Positions 53,102 to 63,300 of a stretch of 64,000 nucleotides of DNA are shown in pieces (the first letter of the stretch is position 1; each line of letters begins with the position of its first letter). Source of the stretch: Brevipalpus yothersi (taxonomy: Eukaryota > Arthropoda > Arachnida > Trombidiformes > Tenuipalpidae); contig QZCP01000019.1 of the NCBI GenBank assembly GCA_003956705.1, positions 147,458-211,457 on the forward strand. Direction: 5' to 3'. The notes under the pieces were generated by a model, which did not search any database, was not told the origin of the DNA, and saw only the letters and a list, made by a program, of their open reading frames with translations. The translations under genes and the position numbers were made by a program.

Positions 53102-54728
53102 ATGGATGCTTTGATGCAGCCACTCATCATTGATAAAGTATTCGGATTCTTGAGTATTTTTGATGTTCATCGGTGCCAATACGTTTGCCGAGTATGGCGG
53201 TTATGAGCTATCTGGTCGTCCTGATTATATATCCTTATGAACAAACTTTCCTCTAGTAACTAAAGATGATGATGCTCAGAGACAATGGCTGGAGATAATG
53301 AGTGAAAATCATAGAATGAATATGGAGAGAGTCCCTGAAGATGAGCTCGGATACCACCTCTACCATTGGTACTTGTGTAGGGGACCTTTTTCAGATCTAC
53401 TACCAATGTCCAAGGTTGACCAGACTATTCGAGGTTTCTTGACAAACGGAGCAAGGTGTAGCCCAGGTTTCTCCTTTCTGCAAAACCAAGACGGATTTGA
53501 AAGCAATGTCATGAGTGGCATCACTTTCAATCATCCTACTGTGCTAACCAAGATACGTCGAAATGATGTTATCGATACTTTTTTGATCAATGAAATCGAT
53601 AGCAAAATCCAACCCCTTGAAATCTCTTACAAGAAGAGATTTCCAAAATTGCTTCCCGATTCAGATATTTCCCGATTCTCCTTATATTTTGAAGGGTTCC
53701 ACATTAATCGCTACATACCAGGAGTGAAGATAATAATCACTGATTGGTCAGATTGTGGGAGTGCAAGACCAGATATGAACGACCCAAAGTTTCCAATCCA
53801 ATCTATGTTATGTATAGCTACTTCGATTCATGAATGTGCTGCTGAGATAGAGGAAATCGAAAAGTTGCTAAGAAAATCTTTAGCCAAACCGAACTTTTCT
53901 GGAGGCACACTCAGAGCAGTCCATAGCTTCATAGAGGACTACTCAGATGAGGAGCGTGTCTATAATGAACCAGATGAGGAACCTCCAAGGAGCAGAATCG
54001 AGTCAATGATTTCCTATTTTGATCATAAGACCAAGGAACCAAAAGAATCTTCGATCATCACAATAGCTTTCGCAGGTGAAGAAGTCAAATCAGCGGTTGA
54101 TGACATCCTCTTCGAATCAAACGTTGAAGAGGAGCTCGAAGAATTCAAACGTTCTCTTGATTTTTCAACTGATGATGGTCGAGTAGTGGGATTCATTTTA
54201 AATCCCAACCCATGGTACCCTATTCCTTTTGGAGGTTTCCACCCGAGTCCTCCATCAGAGGTCTATTCGAAGATAAGAACCCTATTCCCATCTATTAAGA
54301 CCTCAACAATTGCTCTTAATTGGGACCTCAATGTCCCGTCTTCAAAGAATAGGATCGTGCCAAAGATTTCCTACGTTGATCACAAGACCAAGGAACCAAA
54401 AGAATCTTCGATCATCACAATAGCTTTCGCAGGTGAAGAAGTCAAATCAGCGGTTCATGACATCCTCTCCGAATCAAACGTTGAAGAGGAGCTCGAAGAA
54501 TTCAAACGTACTCTTGATTTTCCAGCTGATGATGGTCGAGTAGTTGGATTCATTTTAGAGCGATGGAACCCTGATCCTTGTGGATGTTGTCCTGAGAGTG
54601 ATTCATACAAGATTTGTTCGAAAATTAGAGCCCTTTTCCCATCTATTAAGACCTTAAGAATTGCTTTTAATAGGCGCCTTAATGCCTCGTCTAAAGTTCT
54701 GGCCACTCTTCATTTGATTAGAGTTTAG
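53102..54728 (+). CDS. F-box/FIST_C protein, FBXO22-like; 5' part broken or spliced
   Basis: FBXO22-type proteins are F-box substrate receptors of SCF ubiquitin ligases with FIST-type sensory domains. The F-box is read from ATG 53102 (LIIDKVFGFLSIFDVHRCQY then VCRVWR) to about 53199. The main frame is open from 53241, with a first ATG at 53298, and runs 476 residues to 54728. The two parts are in different frames, and a TGA stands at 53238-53240. Either a short intron joins them (a GT...AG pair 53200-53281 would keep frame) or the 5' end is damaged. The main frame has an N-terminal region of weak likeness, then two FIST_C-like units at about residues 235-352 and 354-471. Each carries SSIITIAFAGEEVKSA and ends in a (T/A)LFPSIKT block, comparable to FBXO22's GLSFSG...FFPSVPLFGF. 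AATAAA follows 48 bases after the stop. Assignment to FBXO22 is moderate. Confidence 0.65.
54021..54557 (+). repeat. Internal tandem repeat, 357-bp period
   Basis: Segments 54021-54200 and 54378-54557 differ at only seven of 180 bases, while the rest of each 119-codon unit is clearly diverged. The reading frame is kept. Confidence 0.92.
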
Positions 54729-54775
54729 TTTTCATCAGTCCATCAACTCTCACTGTAATGAAAATTTTACCATTG

Positions 54776-54781
54776 AATAAA
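54776..54781 (+). terminator. Poly(A) signal of the FBXO22-like gene
   Basis: AATAAA 48 bases after the stop codon, evidence that the locus is or recently was transcribed. Confidence 0.6.
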
Positions 54782-54883
54782 TTGAACGGTTACCAAGAAA
54801 CTTAAATTCATCATCCCTTAACTAACAAAAAATGGTGGATCGAGCCTATTAAAACTACTTTTCCTTTCTGGTGGAAGGTGAGA

Positions 54884-54971
54884 GTTTGTCGAACTTGAAG
54901 CGAGTTAGCTATTCGAAGGCTTGTAATGTTTCTGCGAATCGATAGTTGAACAGATTGATGAGCAATGGCAG
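54884..54971. repeat. Direct repeat, right copy
   Basis: Partner of the repeat at 52665-52753, in the same orientation. Such flanking copies are expected if the locus arose by tandem duplication and one unit later lost its gene. Confidence 0.85.
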
Positions 54972-55266
54972 CCAGAAAAGATCAAAACCGCAGTAGTCTT
55001 CTTCACGGAGAAGATGGAGAAAAATCTCAAATCATATTTATTAGCTCAAATTCTCGTGAAAAACAAATAATAGATGGGTCTTCAATCTAGAAAGACCACT
55101 ATTCAAATTTCAGCAGATTTCTTCAAAACAGTAACGCTTGAAAAAAAAACAATAAAGCTCACGATATGAGCTGTATAATCAAAAAAAGTTCTTATTAGAG
55201 AATGGTTTACAAAAATCAGCAATTAAACAACTTGCAAGCTCTTTGAGAGAGTGTGTATAATCATGA

Positions 55267-57109
55267 TCATAGATAAAGCATATTCGGAATGAAAGAATTA
55301 ACTTTATGCGGAGGTATTCGATGAAAATTTGTCATATGTAGCCGAATGTCAGTGTAGGATTGATCACAAAGTCGACACCGGATAGCATGATTCAGATTCG
55401 ATTGTAAACCTCTATGATTGCCGATCAAAGTAACTGGTGAGGATACAATATTGGAATGAGGTTTGACTGGGCCTGGCAGACTGGGTTGAGCTTGATATAC
55501 AATACCATTGAAAAGTTCTTGGTTGGGAATCGAAGTTAAGGGAAGAATTTGAAATTGTATTTCAGGCTGAGCAAACTGATCCATTGGTTTGAAATTGTTC
55601 TGAGGAGTAGAAAAATATGTTCAAATCATTTTTTGCATATTAATATCCAGAAAGAAGAAAGAAATGGAATTATCACATTTTGCATCTGATTTGGTGGGTT
55701 CGAATGTCCATTGGCTGGATTCATCGTAGACAATCCATTTTGAAAGCATGAATTTTTTTGATGATCAAATACGATCGCTTTCCCATCATTGATGACAAGG
55801 TGGTTTGGAGCAGAATTTTCAGTTCTATCGTCCTTCTTTAAACTTGTTTCATTTGAGTTTTCTATCATCTCTTTCGAATTCTCTGAACGATTGATTGAGT
55901 AATCAGTTATTTCTCCACCATTTGGATGTCTTCGTCGAATGTGTTTAATCATATTACCCTGAAACAAAAATTTTCTGCCACAATATTTACATGTATGTCT
56001 CATAACTCCAGCATGAGTATCTTTATGGGCTCTGAATGCAGAACAGCTTTTGAATTGCTTGGAACATTGGGTGCACTTGTAAAATTTTTCATCAGAATGT
56101 ACACGAAGATGACATTTTAATCGATTGGACATCGTGAATTCTTTGCCACAATGTTCACACTTGAAAGGCTTGTCTCCTGTGTGCTCTTTACGACGATGAG
56201 AAACTGGTGATAAAACAAAGAGTATGACTGAATTAATTGTTATAGTTCAAAGAATCTATTGTTCTTACCTAAACTTGAAATGCCAACATAACGTTGACCA
56301 CAAATATCACATTGAAATGGCTTCTCATGATCTGTTCCATGGAATGATACAAGATGTCGAACTAAGCTATTCTTGGACATCAGAACTTTGCCACACTTAT
56401 CACATTGGAAAGTGTGATCGTACATTTTCGGTGGGATTGTCGAAACATTGCCATCAGGAGTGATTATTTTCTCCCCATGTTTCACAACTCTATGATGATT
56501 AAGGCTACTCTCATATAGAAATCTCTTATTGCATGTTGGACAACAAAACGGCCTCTTAGGATTCAAAACTTTCCAATCTTTTCCTCTGATGTATCGATAA
56601 TCATTGGATTTCTTTTTCTTGTCCTCATCCTGAATGGAAAGAAAATTTCATCATGAGTTTGGAAAACTTTGGCAAGAAAGATATCCATGTCGATGCTCAA
56701 TTATCGAATAAAGCTATTCGAACTATAAGGTAACATGAACTTTGTTGATTTAATTTTCTCCAATCAAAATCAATTGATGACAAACCTTTTTATCATCCTT
56801 TTTACCAACAACATGTACATCGCGTATATGATAACCAAGAGCTTTATCTGATGTAAAATTTTGTCCACACAATTTACAATCGGTGGGCAAAAAATTTATG
56901 ATGGTCATTTTTCGTCCTCTTGTTTCACTTTTATCTTTTTCATCTCTTGATTTAGTGGATAAATTTTGCACAGTACAGGTGTCGATGTTGCTTGATTCGT
57001 TGATTTCAATTTTGCCTGAGGGTTTTTCATTTTCACACAATTGGTCACATTTAATTTCATCATCATCTCTTTTACCGGAGGAAGAATTTTCACCATCACA
57101 AGGATACAT
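55267..57109 (-). CDS. C2H2 zinc-finger protein, eight fingers
   Basis: This is probably a nuclear DNA-binding protein; its target and orthologue are not known. Exons (minus) are 57109-56786, 56629-56269, 56203-55677 and 55599-55267, giving 514 residues in one continuous frame. Exon 1 has an acidic/polar start and finger 1 (CKLCGQNF...YHIRDVH). Exon 2 has fingers 2-3 and the first half of finger 4 (CDICGQRYVGISSLG), completed by exon 3 (VSHRRKEH). Exon 3 has fingers 5-7, with canonical TGDKPF and SDEKFY linkers between 4, 5 and 6. Exon 4 has a short, unusual final finger (CRLCDQSYTDIRLHMTNFH). Donors of exon 1 (GTTTGT) and exon 3 (GTGATA) are weak but give perfect frame. The in-frame GTG at 57121 is not a likely start. 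An upstream exon is possible, since an acceptor-like AAG precedes the exon. Confidence 0.85.
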
Positions 57110-58039
57110 GATTCGTAACACTTGATCAGAATAAAGATGTCAGTTGGTAAATGAATAATGACAAATGAACATTCAAATGGTAATCAACATCGAGATTCAT
57201 AGAAATTGTCGAATTTTGGGACACAAATTTTATCATCTTGTTATGACTGACTAGTCATGTCCAAGAACATTTGGCAAATGTTAGCATTCGATTCGGCTCG
57301 GTTGTCTTATAATAAAGATAAAATGAACCGAAAACAATCATTTTGGTCACGAGTTGAAGTGAATGTGGTTCATTCCAGTCAAAACAACAACATTCATTAT
57401 CTAATCCAGTTTCCTCTCCTAAAGTCCAATCAGATTGCTCCGAGAAATCATACTCTCTCTGCTATTTTTATTCCCAATTCGCTTACACTCAAGAACTGAT
57501 TGGACGATGCACACATACACACATTTCCTTTCCTGATACTCTGTTATAAACTTTAATAATCACAAAATGATCAAATATTCTACAGTAGAACGATAACAGT
57601 TATGTGAGTCATGATGGAATACCAACGAGAAGATCATGCTCCAACCGAATGGATTCCCTTCTGATCAGAAACTCTGATTCATAGTAAGGAGAGGAAAAAT
57701 GTCATGGCGCGAAATATTTTCTCGAATGTGAAGCAGAAACTTTCCCCCTTGAACATCGTTCTGCACTATGATTTCCGGTTATGTTGAATATTTCGAATAA
57801 ATTTTTCTGATGATTTTACTGTGAATGAGGCTGAAAATTTTTGTCTATGGGTGTGTTGCTGGAGATATTTTTTCATTTTTTTTATCACTTCAACTTGAGT
57901 GAGAAAAGCTTGACTCTATTTAAATATTTGATGAATGGTGAGAGACAAAAGCATGAGCGTATGAACAAGATAAGGGAAAATTTATGTGGATGAAAAATAA
58001 ATAATTATTAATTTTTATCGTTTTCTGAGACAATATTCA
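57110..58039. other. Spacer between zinc-finger and chitinase genes
   Basis: It includes the zinc-finger gene's upstream region and the chitinase 3' UTR. A plus-strand frame of 80 codons from ATG 57257 has ordinary composition but no recognisable feature, so I do not call it a gene. Confidence 0.45.
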
Positions 58040-60583
58040 TCAATGTCTCATCATCGCTTTAGCAATTAGATCGTTATTCAAGTTTGGATAGTCTCGAGTT
58101 CGGTGGCAATTTGGAACCAAATAATCCCATAGACAGTTTGTACTATCGTTATCAAATACGGTATTCGGTGGGCAAGTATATTCATAGATTTTATACTTCT
58201 CTTCGATTGAAATTCTAACGCAACGATAGAATTTTTTGCAATCATTTGGATTCACAAATGTTCCCGGATATTTGCAGGTGAGTCCTTTGGATACATCACT
58301 TTTCTTTGTTGTACTCTGTACCGTTGTGGTGGATGTTGGTGATTGAGTTGTAGTTGATGTTGATGGCTTAGACGCGGTGGTAGTAGTTGTGGTAGTGGTA
58401 GTTGATGTTGTCACTCTCATTGTACTAGCAATTTTTGTTGTCGATGCAGTTGAGTGGGTCTTGATTGTAGAAGGGGTGGTTATCGATGGTTTTGGAGTAC
58501 TGATACTTGTACTAGAGCTGATAAACCTGAAAATATGAAAAAATGGTTGGTTATTCTCGTAAAAAGTAGAATGTTTTCTACCAATCAAATCTACTGGTTT
58601 ATGAGATAAATAGTTATCAACTTTGAATCCCGATATACATATATCAATCAGAATTTCCTTTTTTTCTATCAAAATCGCAATGAAATAGCTTTAGTTATTT
58701 ACTTGGTGGTTGATAATGATGAAGGTTTCCATGTCCATTGACTTGGAGCTACCGTAGTGGTAGTTGTCGATGATGGATTCCACGACCATTGATTTGGATT
58801 AGGTGATGTTGAAGGTTTCCATGACCATGAACTACCTGTAGTCGATGTCCATCCAGGCTCTGGCTTTCGATTTGTATTGATGGAAACTGCTGGTCTAGGT
58901 AATGTTGAATTTGTGCTCTCAAATTCTTTCTTGACTGCTTTAGCTAGAGGAAATTTTGTTCCCAGACAATTTCCGGAGATATCGTCATTTTCCAAGGAAA
59001 AAATGAAAACACCACCCAAATTGAGTGCTTTCGCAAATCGAACTTTAAGCTGAACGCTGTTCACATCATCATAGCCAACCCATTGATTTTGATATACTGC
59101 TGAAGGAGTAAGTTGATCAGGATCAACTTTAACGTTCCATTTGTTCTTTTTCTGAAGCGAGCAGATCTTAAATGGAATATGGAAAAGATTATCACTGATT
59201 CTTAGTCATTTTTTGAGTTGAGCTCAAAATGTTACCTCATTGAATGCCAACGATCCCTCTTCTTGTGAGAAAGGTCCTGAATGTCCCGGTCCACTTGTTG
59301 GTGATCCTGACTCAATTTGATCTGGTTTTTCTAGTGTAAAAGAACGTCCAAAGAACGGAAGTCCAAGAATGAGTTTGCTTCTAGGAGCTCCTTTACTTAT
59401 CCAATAGTTGATGGAATAGTTCTAGGGAAGAAGAGGCAAATATTTACCAACTCAATCTTCTTTCAAAATATCATGATTTTTGAGATGTTTATCTCTCAAC
59501 TCACCACATTGAGAACACTGTCCAATCCGGCCTCCACTCGTTGAGCATAGAGAGGAGCATGATGATTAGTTCTGGTATCCCATCCACCATGATAATCATA
59601 AGTCATCACGTTCATGTAATCTACATTTCTTTCCAGATAAAGAACAATATCTTTAATAGATATGATTGATTGATAGTGCCAACATTTAACTTACTGTACA
59701 ATTGAAGGCACATCATAACCACTATCTATGGTCCACTTATTGGCTGATAGAGATGTGACCAAAAGTAGATTTCGAGATTGTAAAGCTTCACGAAGTTCTC
59801 GAATTAAGGCAGCAAAGTTTCGCTTATCCTCAGGACGGCCACCACGAGCGGAAGGAAATTCCCAAGACAAATCTAATCTGATTGTTTCAAGATTTTTGAG
59901 GGAGAACATCTCTTATCATCTCATGGAATCAACTACAGATCCAACTACTTACCCATCAAAGTTATAAGTTTCTAGAAATTGTAGAGCAGTCTGTACAAAT
60001 GCTCGTCGAGCTGTAAGATTTCCTGCCATCACAGAGTATCTGAAAGAACCTTCATTCCAACCGCCGACAGAGAGAAGTGTCTTGATCTGAGGATTACTTT
60101 TCTTGAGGTTGGTAAACTTTTTGTAGTTTCCCATTTCACCTAAATCGTTCACAGGATCCAGTGATTTGATTCGAGACTCATAATCGATGCCAGCAAAGGC
60201 ATAAATATAATGAGTACACAAAGATGAATCAATTGATTCGATGGGCAATCTTGCCTCTTCCACTCTGTACGCAGCTGATGAGCCATAGTAGCACATGATG
60301 ACATTCTTCTTATCTGAAATATTCGAAGAAGAAATTCTATGAAACTAAAGTATCAAACTTTTAGAAAAATTTTAAGCTATAGCATACCAGAACTAGCGGG
60401 AACCGATCGAGTTCGAGTGTACAGAGGACGAGCTTCGGGAATACTTGGTTGTCCTTCTCGTTCATGATGAGAAACTTTTTTTAAGCTAACTTCAACATCA
60501 CACAGAGAATTGACACCACTTGGTTGGGTTATGATCGAAATGAAGAGTATAGAGAGGAAAATTTTCGGAACAAAAAATTCCAT
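58040..60583 (-). CDS. Secreted GH18 chitinase-like protein with CBM14
   Basis: GH18 chitinases cut chitin of cuticle or gut lining outside the cell. Exons (minus) are 60583-60388, 60313-59953, 59877-59695, 59628-59505, 59421-59236, 59166-58703 and 58526-58040, giving 666 residues; all joins are GT-AG and in frame. Order: signal peptide (1 to about 26, FFVPKIFLSILFISII), short linker, GH18 (about 68-430), Ser/Thr-rich linker with three Trp-x-Trp motifs (about 440-590), and a C-terminal peritrophin-A (CBM14) domain with six cysteines. GH18 motifs include LLSVGGWNEGS, MTYDYHGGWD and WVGYDDV. The catalytic motif is D185-G-L-D188-L-S190-W-E192: the acid Glu is present but the last Asp of DxxDxDxE is Ser. 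Layout matches arthropod group I chitinases. Activity is uncertain. The exon 4 acceptor was chosen because it removes a gap against the family consensus. Confidence 0.9.
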
Positions 60584-61512
60584 TGGACTTGAATTCGTCA
60601 GCAAAGGAATCAATATCAATATGAAACTTAAAGTTTTTGGCTGGATCTGCCGTTCTGCCTGCTAACCAAGACTGCATATCAAGTGAAATTTTTGAGAGGT
60701 TCTGATGAGGTCTTGGGACAAGATTGCTTATTACATGGAACCTGATTTGCTTCTCTTGGTGAGTAACTGATGATTGAGGGAATGAAGACTTTAACCTTTC
60801 CTCTGCCTCTTCCTCCTCTCTCAGATAATCTCTCACAAATGCCAACTGGAAAGAAGCTATTAAACTGGCTTTAAACGATTGTGAACGGCCATTACACCGG
60901 TATTAAAGAAGAGCAAAATGCGTGCAATGTGATCATAAATACAGGGGAGAGTGCCTTAATTTATCTGAAGAAAACATCATCGTCTCTCATTCACCAAGAA
61001 AACTTGTCAAGTCAATGACTTATTAGCGAAAAGTTTTCAAATTTGTACAATATTTTCCCCAAATCTAGAACTTTTTGTGCTCACAATATGATCACATCAA
61101 AGACAATGAGTTCTTCACCCTAGTAGCTAATTAAATGGTTTAAGCTTGTCAAATAAACAGACCGCATTCCATCATGAAGCGGTAACCATCAGATAAAATA
61201 TTAAGACACTCGATCTACATGAGTAAAAAGGAAACGATTGTTGCTAGAAATTTTCGCAAAATGAGTTGGAAATCCCAGTTAATGCTAGAGAGATTCGAAG
61301 AGTAGCCACCAAAGTAAGATAGCAATATGAAGAACTAGAGAGTAATTTTTTAATAAAACTATCACAAATTAGACTGCACAGCAGGTAAAGATCAAAAAAC
61401 TTGAGATTGAATTCCAACAAACTATTTGGTGTGACCATTTAAGTTACAAGTTGACCAAAAAAGTTGTAATATACATGTATTTGGCTATCTTTTAGGAACT
61501 CTAGAATTATTT
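60584..61512. other. Spacer between chitinase and RAP genes
   Basis: This is the upstream region of the chitinase gene and the 3' flank of the RAP gene. A minus-strand frame at 60498-60845 overlaps the chitinase signal-peptide exon in another frame and is probably a shadow. No other coding evidence is seen. Confidence 0.45.
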
Positions 61513-62172
61513 CTACAGCTCAATGTGTCGCCGCATTATTTTAGTTTCCAGATGATTGTGTAATTTATCAACTTTGTGGGTTAATTCTTTCACCTTGTGT
61601 TCCAGATGAGTCTCCTCTTTACCCGGTTTTGGCTTGTTTTTACCCAAATGAATATCACTTTCTAGTTGATCTTCAAAATATTTCAATTTTCTCACTCTTG
61701 TCTGATAGTGTGTGAGCTCCTCTTTCAATGAGGCCAATTCATCGGGAGAAAAATTGGATCTTTTCGCTAAATCCCAAAGTTTTTGCACTCGAGGCTCATC
61801 AAAGTCACCATCACCGGTCGTGACACTTGCATCACGAACTTTTGATTTCAAAGTGTCATAACTCTTTTTCACTTGGATATGTTTATCTTGTAAAAATTGT
61901 TCCTTATTTTTCATCCTCATCGTTTTCTCCTCTTCATCAATGTGTATCGAATTTTCCATATTTTCAAATTCTCGAATCAACCGATGATAATCATCAAACT
62001 TATCCTGATGGCTCATAAATTCTTCTTTCAATATTTTCAATTGTTCATCATTGAAGCCTGCTTTCAATGCTTTTTGCCAAAGTTTCTCAATCTTTTTATC
62101 CTTAAAAGTATCTCCAGTCACACCGATCACCAGCACCAATGTACCCACCAACACATACCACAATTTAACCAT
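61513..62172 (-). CDS. Short RAP (LRP receptor-associated protein) homologue
   Basis: RAP is an ER chaperone that keeps LDL-receptor-family proteins from binding ligands too early. The single exon encodes 219 residues from ATG 62172, with a clear signal peptide (VLVGTLVLVIGVTG, to about residue 20). The C-terminus is HIEL, equivalent to the HNEL ER-retention signal of RAP. The body is nearly all charged helix. One block (KIEKLWQKALKAGFNDEQLK, then EEFMSHQDKF) resembles RAP domain 2; the second (FDEPRVQKLWDLAKRSNF, then ELASLKEELTHYQ) strongly resembles the start of domain 3, EEPRVIDLWDLAQ in human. The usual protein is about 350 residues with three domains, so the first domain is missing. The DEPR-KLWDLA block and the tetrapeptide make the family call firm. 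Whether it is the only RAP or a short paralogue cannot be told here. Confidence 0.85.
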   Translation of the reverse strand: MVKLWYVLVGTLVLVIGVTGDTFKDKKIEKLWQKALKAGFNDEQLKILKEEFMSHQDKFDDYHRLIREFENMENSIHIDEEEKTMRMKNKEQFLQDKHIQVKKSYDTLKSKVRDASVTTGDGDFDEPRVQKLWDLAKRSNFSPDELASLKEELTHYQTRVRKLKYFEDQLESDIHLGKNKPKPGKEETHLEHKVKELTHKVDKLHNHLETKIMRRHIEL

Positions 62173-62545
62173 TTTTAATCATACAATCACAATGGTACAC
62201 ACAATCAATAATAATAATCTTTTCAATCTGATTTACACTTTACACTCTTCAATTGCAATTAATTAAATAAAGTTACTTTCACTTAATACAAACATTGAAA
62301 AAAAGTATCTCAAAATGTAGATATCGCTAGTGAGTCATCACTTGGCGGACATAGAAACTAGTGTCCTCTTGTGACATGTTGATATTGATGTTGAAGACTT
62401 TAACTTGTGAAGTTAATGTAAAGGTTAATCTTTTTTGACCTTATAATAAGTGATTATTCAATAATCATCATTGTTTACGATCATATTAAATTTTAATAGG
62501 TGTAATATAAGTGTAATCGGAGGAAAGAATCAATCATTCACAAAC
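62173..62545. promoter_or_regulatory. Shared upstream region of RAP and SDHD
   Basis: The two start codons diverge across 373 bp, so both promoters and leaders must lie here. No defined element was recognised. Confidence 0.5.
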
Positions 62546-63118
62546 ATGTACCGATTGGCTATTAAGTGTGGTCATTTGCGGCAACTATTGTCTTCTACTG
62601 CTGGTGTAAGCATCAAAGCGACTTCAACAACATCTTCATTATTACCATCATTATCAACATCATCACAGCAGCAGCAAATGTTGATGAGTGGTTTAAGGTG
62701 TCTGAATTCGACGAATGCATTTGGACAGATTGGTGATGGTCGAAAAAATCTTACTATCAATGCTGTTGGTCGAAATTATTGTACAGCAGCTCCTGCAGCC
62801 AAAGAGGATCATTCAAAGATATGGAATTTTGAGAGGCTTCTTAGTGCCGGCTTGGTTGGTGTAATGCCTCTGTCATTTATGATCAATTCTCCTGCCATGG
62901 ACTATCTACTTGCCGTCTCAATGGTCCTACATATACACTGGGGATTGGAAGCTGTTGTGGTTGATTACGTTAGACCTATGGTTTTTGGTCCGGTAATTCC
63001 GAGGGTCTCACTGTATGCACTGTACCTAGTGTCCATACTCTCACTTGCCGGTCTATTTTATTTTAATTATACCGATGTAGGAATGGTTCAAGGTCTGCGG
63101 ATGGCAGTCAAAATGTAA
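62546..63118 (+). CDS. SDHD: Succinate dehydrogenase membrane anchor subunit D (CybS)
   Basis: SDHD anchors complex II in the inner mitochondrial membrane and helps bind heme b and ubiquinone, joining the TCA cycle to the respiratory chain. The single exon encodes 190 residues from ATG 62546. The frame is open upstream to 62471, but only through a TTG, so this ATG is preferred. The first ~95 residues are a basic, Ser/Gln-rich mitochondrial presequence that includes a run of four Gln. The core begins near KIWNFERLLSAGLVGVMPLS, a CybS hallmark, and has three membrane spans. The motif HIHWGLEAVVVDYVRP holds the heme-ligand His and the Asp-Tyr pair used in quinone binding, comparable to HWG...DYV in other animals. 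It diverges from RAP and converges on GET3. Confidence 0.93.
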   Translation: MYRLAIKCGHLRQLLSSTAGVSIKATSTTSSLLPSLSTSSQQQQMLMSGLRCLNSTNAFGQIGDGRKNLTINAVGRNYCTAAPAAKEDHSKIWNFERLLSAGLVGVMPLSFMINSPAMDYLLAVSMVLHIHWGLEAVVVDYVRPMVFGPVIPRVSLYALYLVSILSLAGLFYFNYTDVGMVQGLRMAVKM

Positions 63119-63300
63119 TAGACATGTGTTTTTAATTGAAATTGTATGAGATAGTAATAAGAAATGTGACAATACGAGGCAATCGGAAGATCACTAATCA
63201 CTTCTGTTTATAAATCAATGTTTGTAATTCATTTTTCTTCTCTTTTACGCTTAATTAAGTGAATCCCTGATTGATTGGAGGAAGGAAGAAAAAAATCTTC

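Larger units (their letters stand above)
54729..55266. other. Spacer between FBXO22-like and zinc-finger genes
   Basis: It holds 3' UTRs of two converging genes and the right copy of the direct repeat. After that repeat a short frame starts at ATG 54967 (about 41 codons, beginning MAARKDQNRS), which I cannot assign. Confidence 0.4.

Noticed and set aside
52923..53114. 63-codon frame just before the F-box
   Set aside because: It overlaps the F-box in another frame and shows no homology or splice link that I can support.
57257..57499. 80-codon plus-strand frame between the zinc-finger and chitinase genes
   Set aside because: It has a true ATG and ordinary composition, but no signal peptide, domain or poly(A) signal that I can point to.
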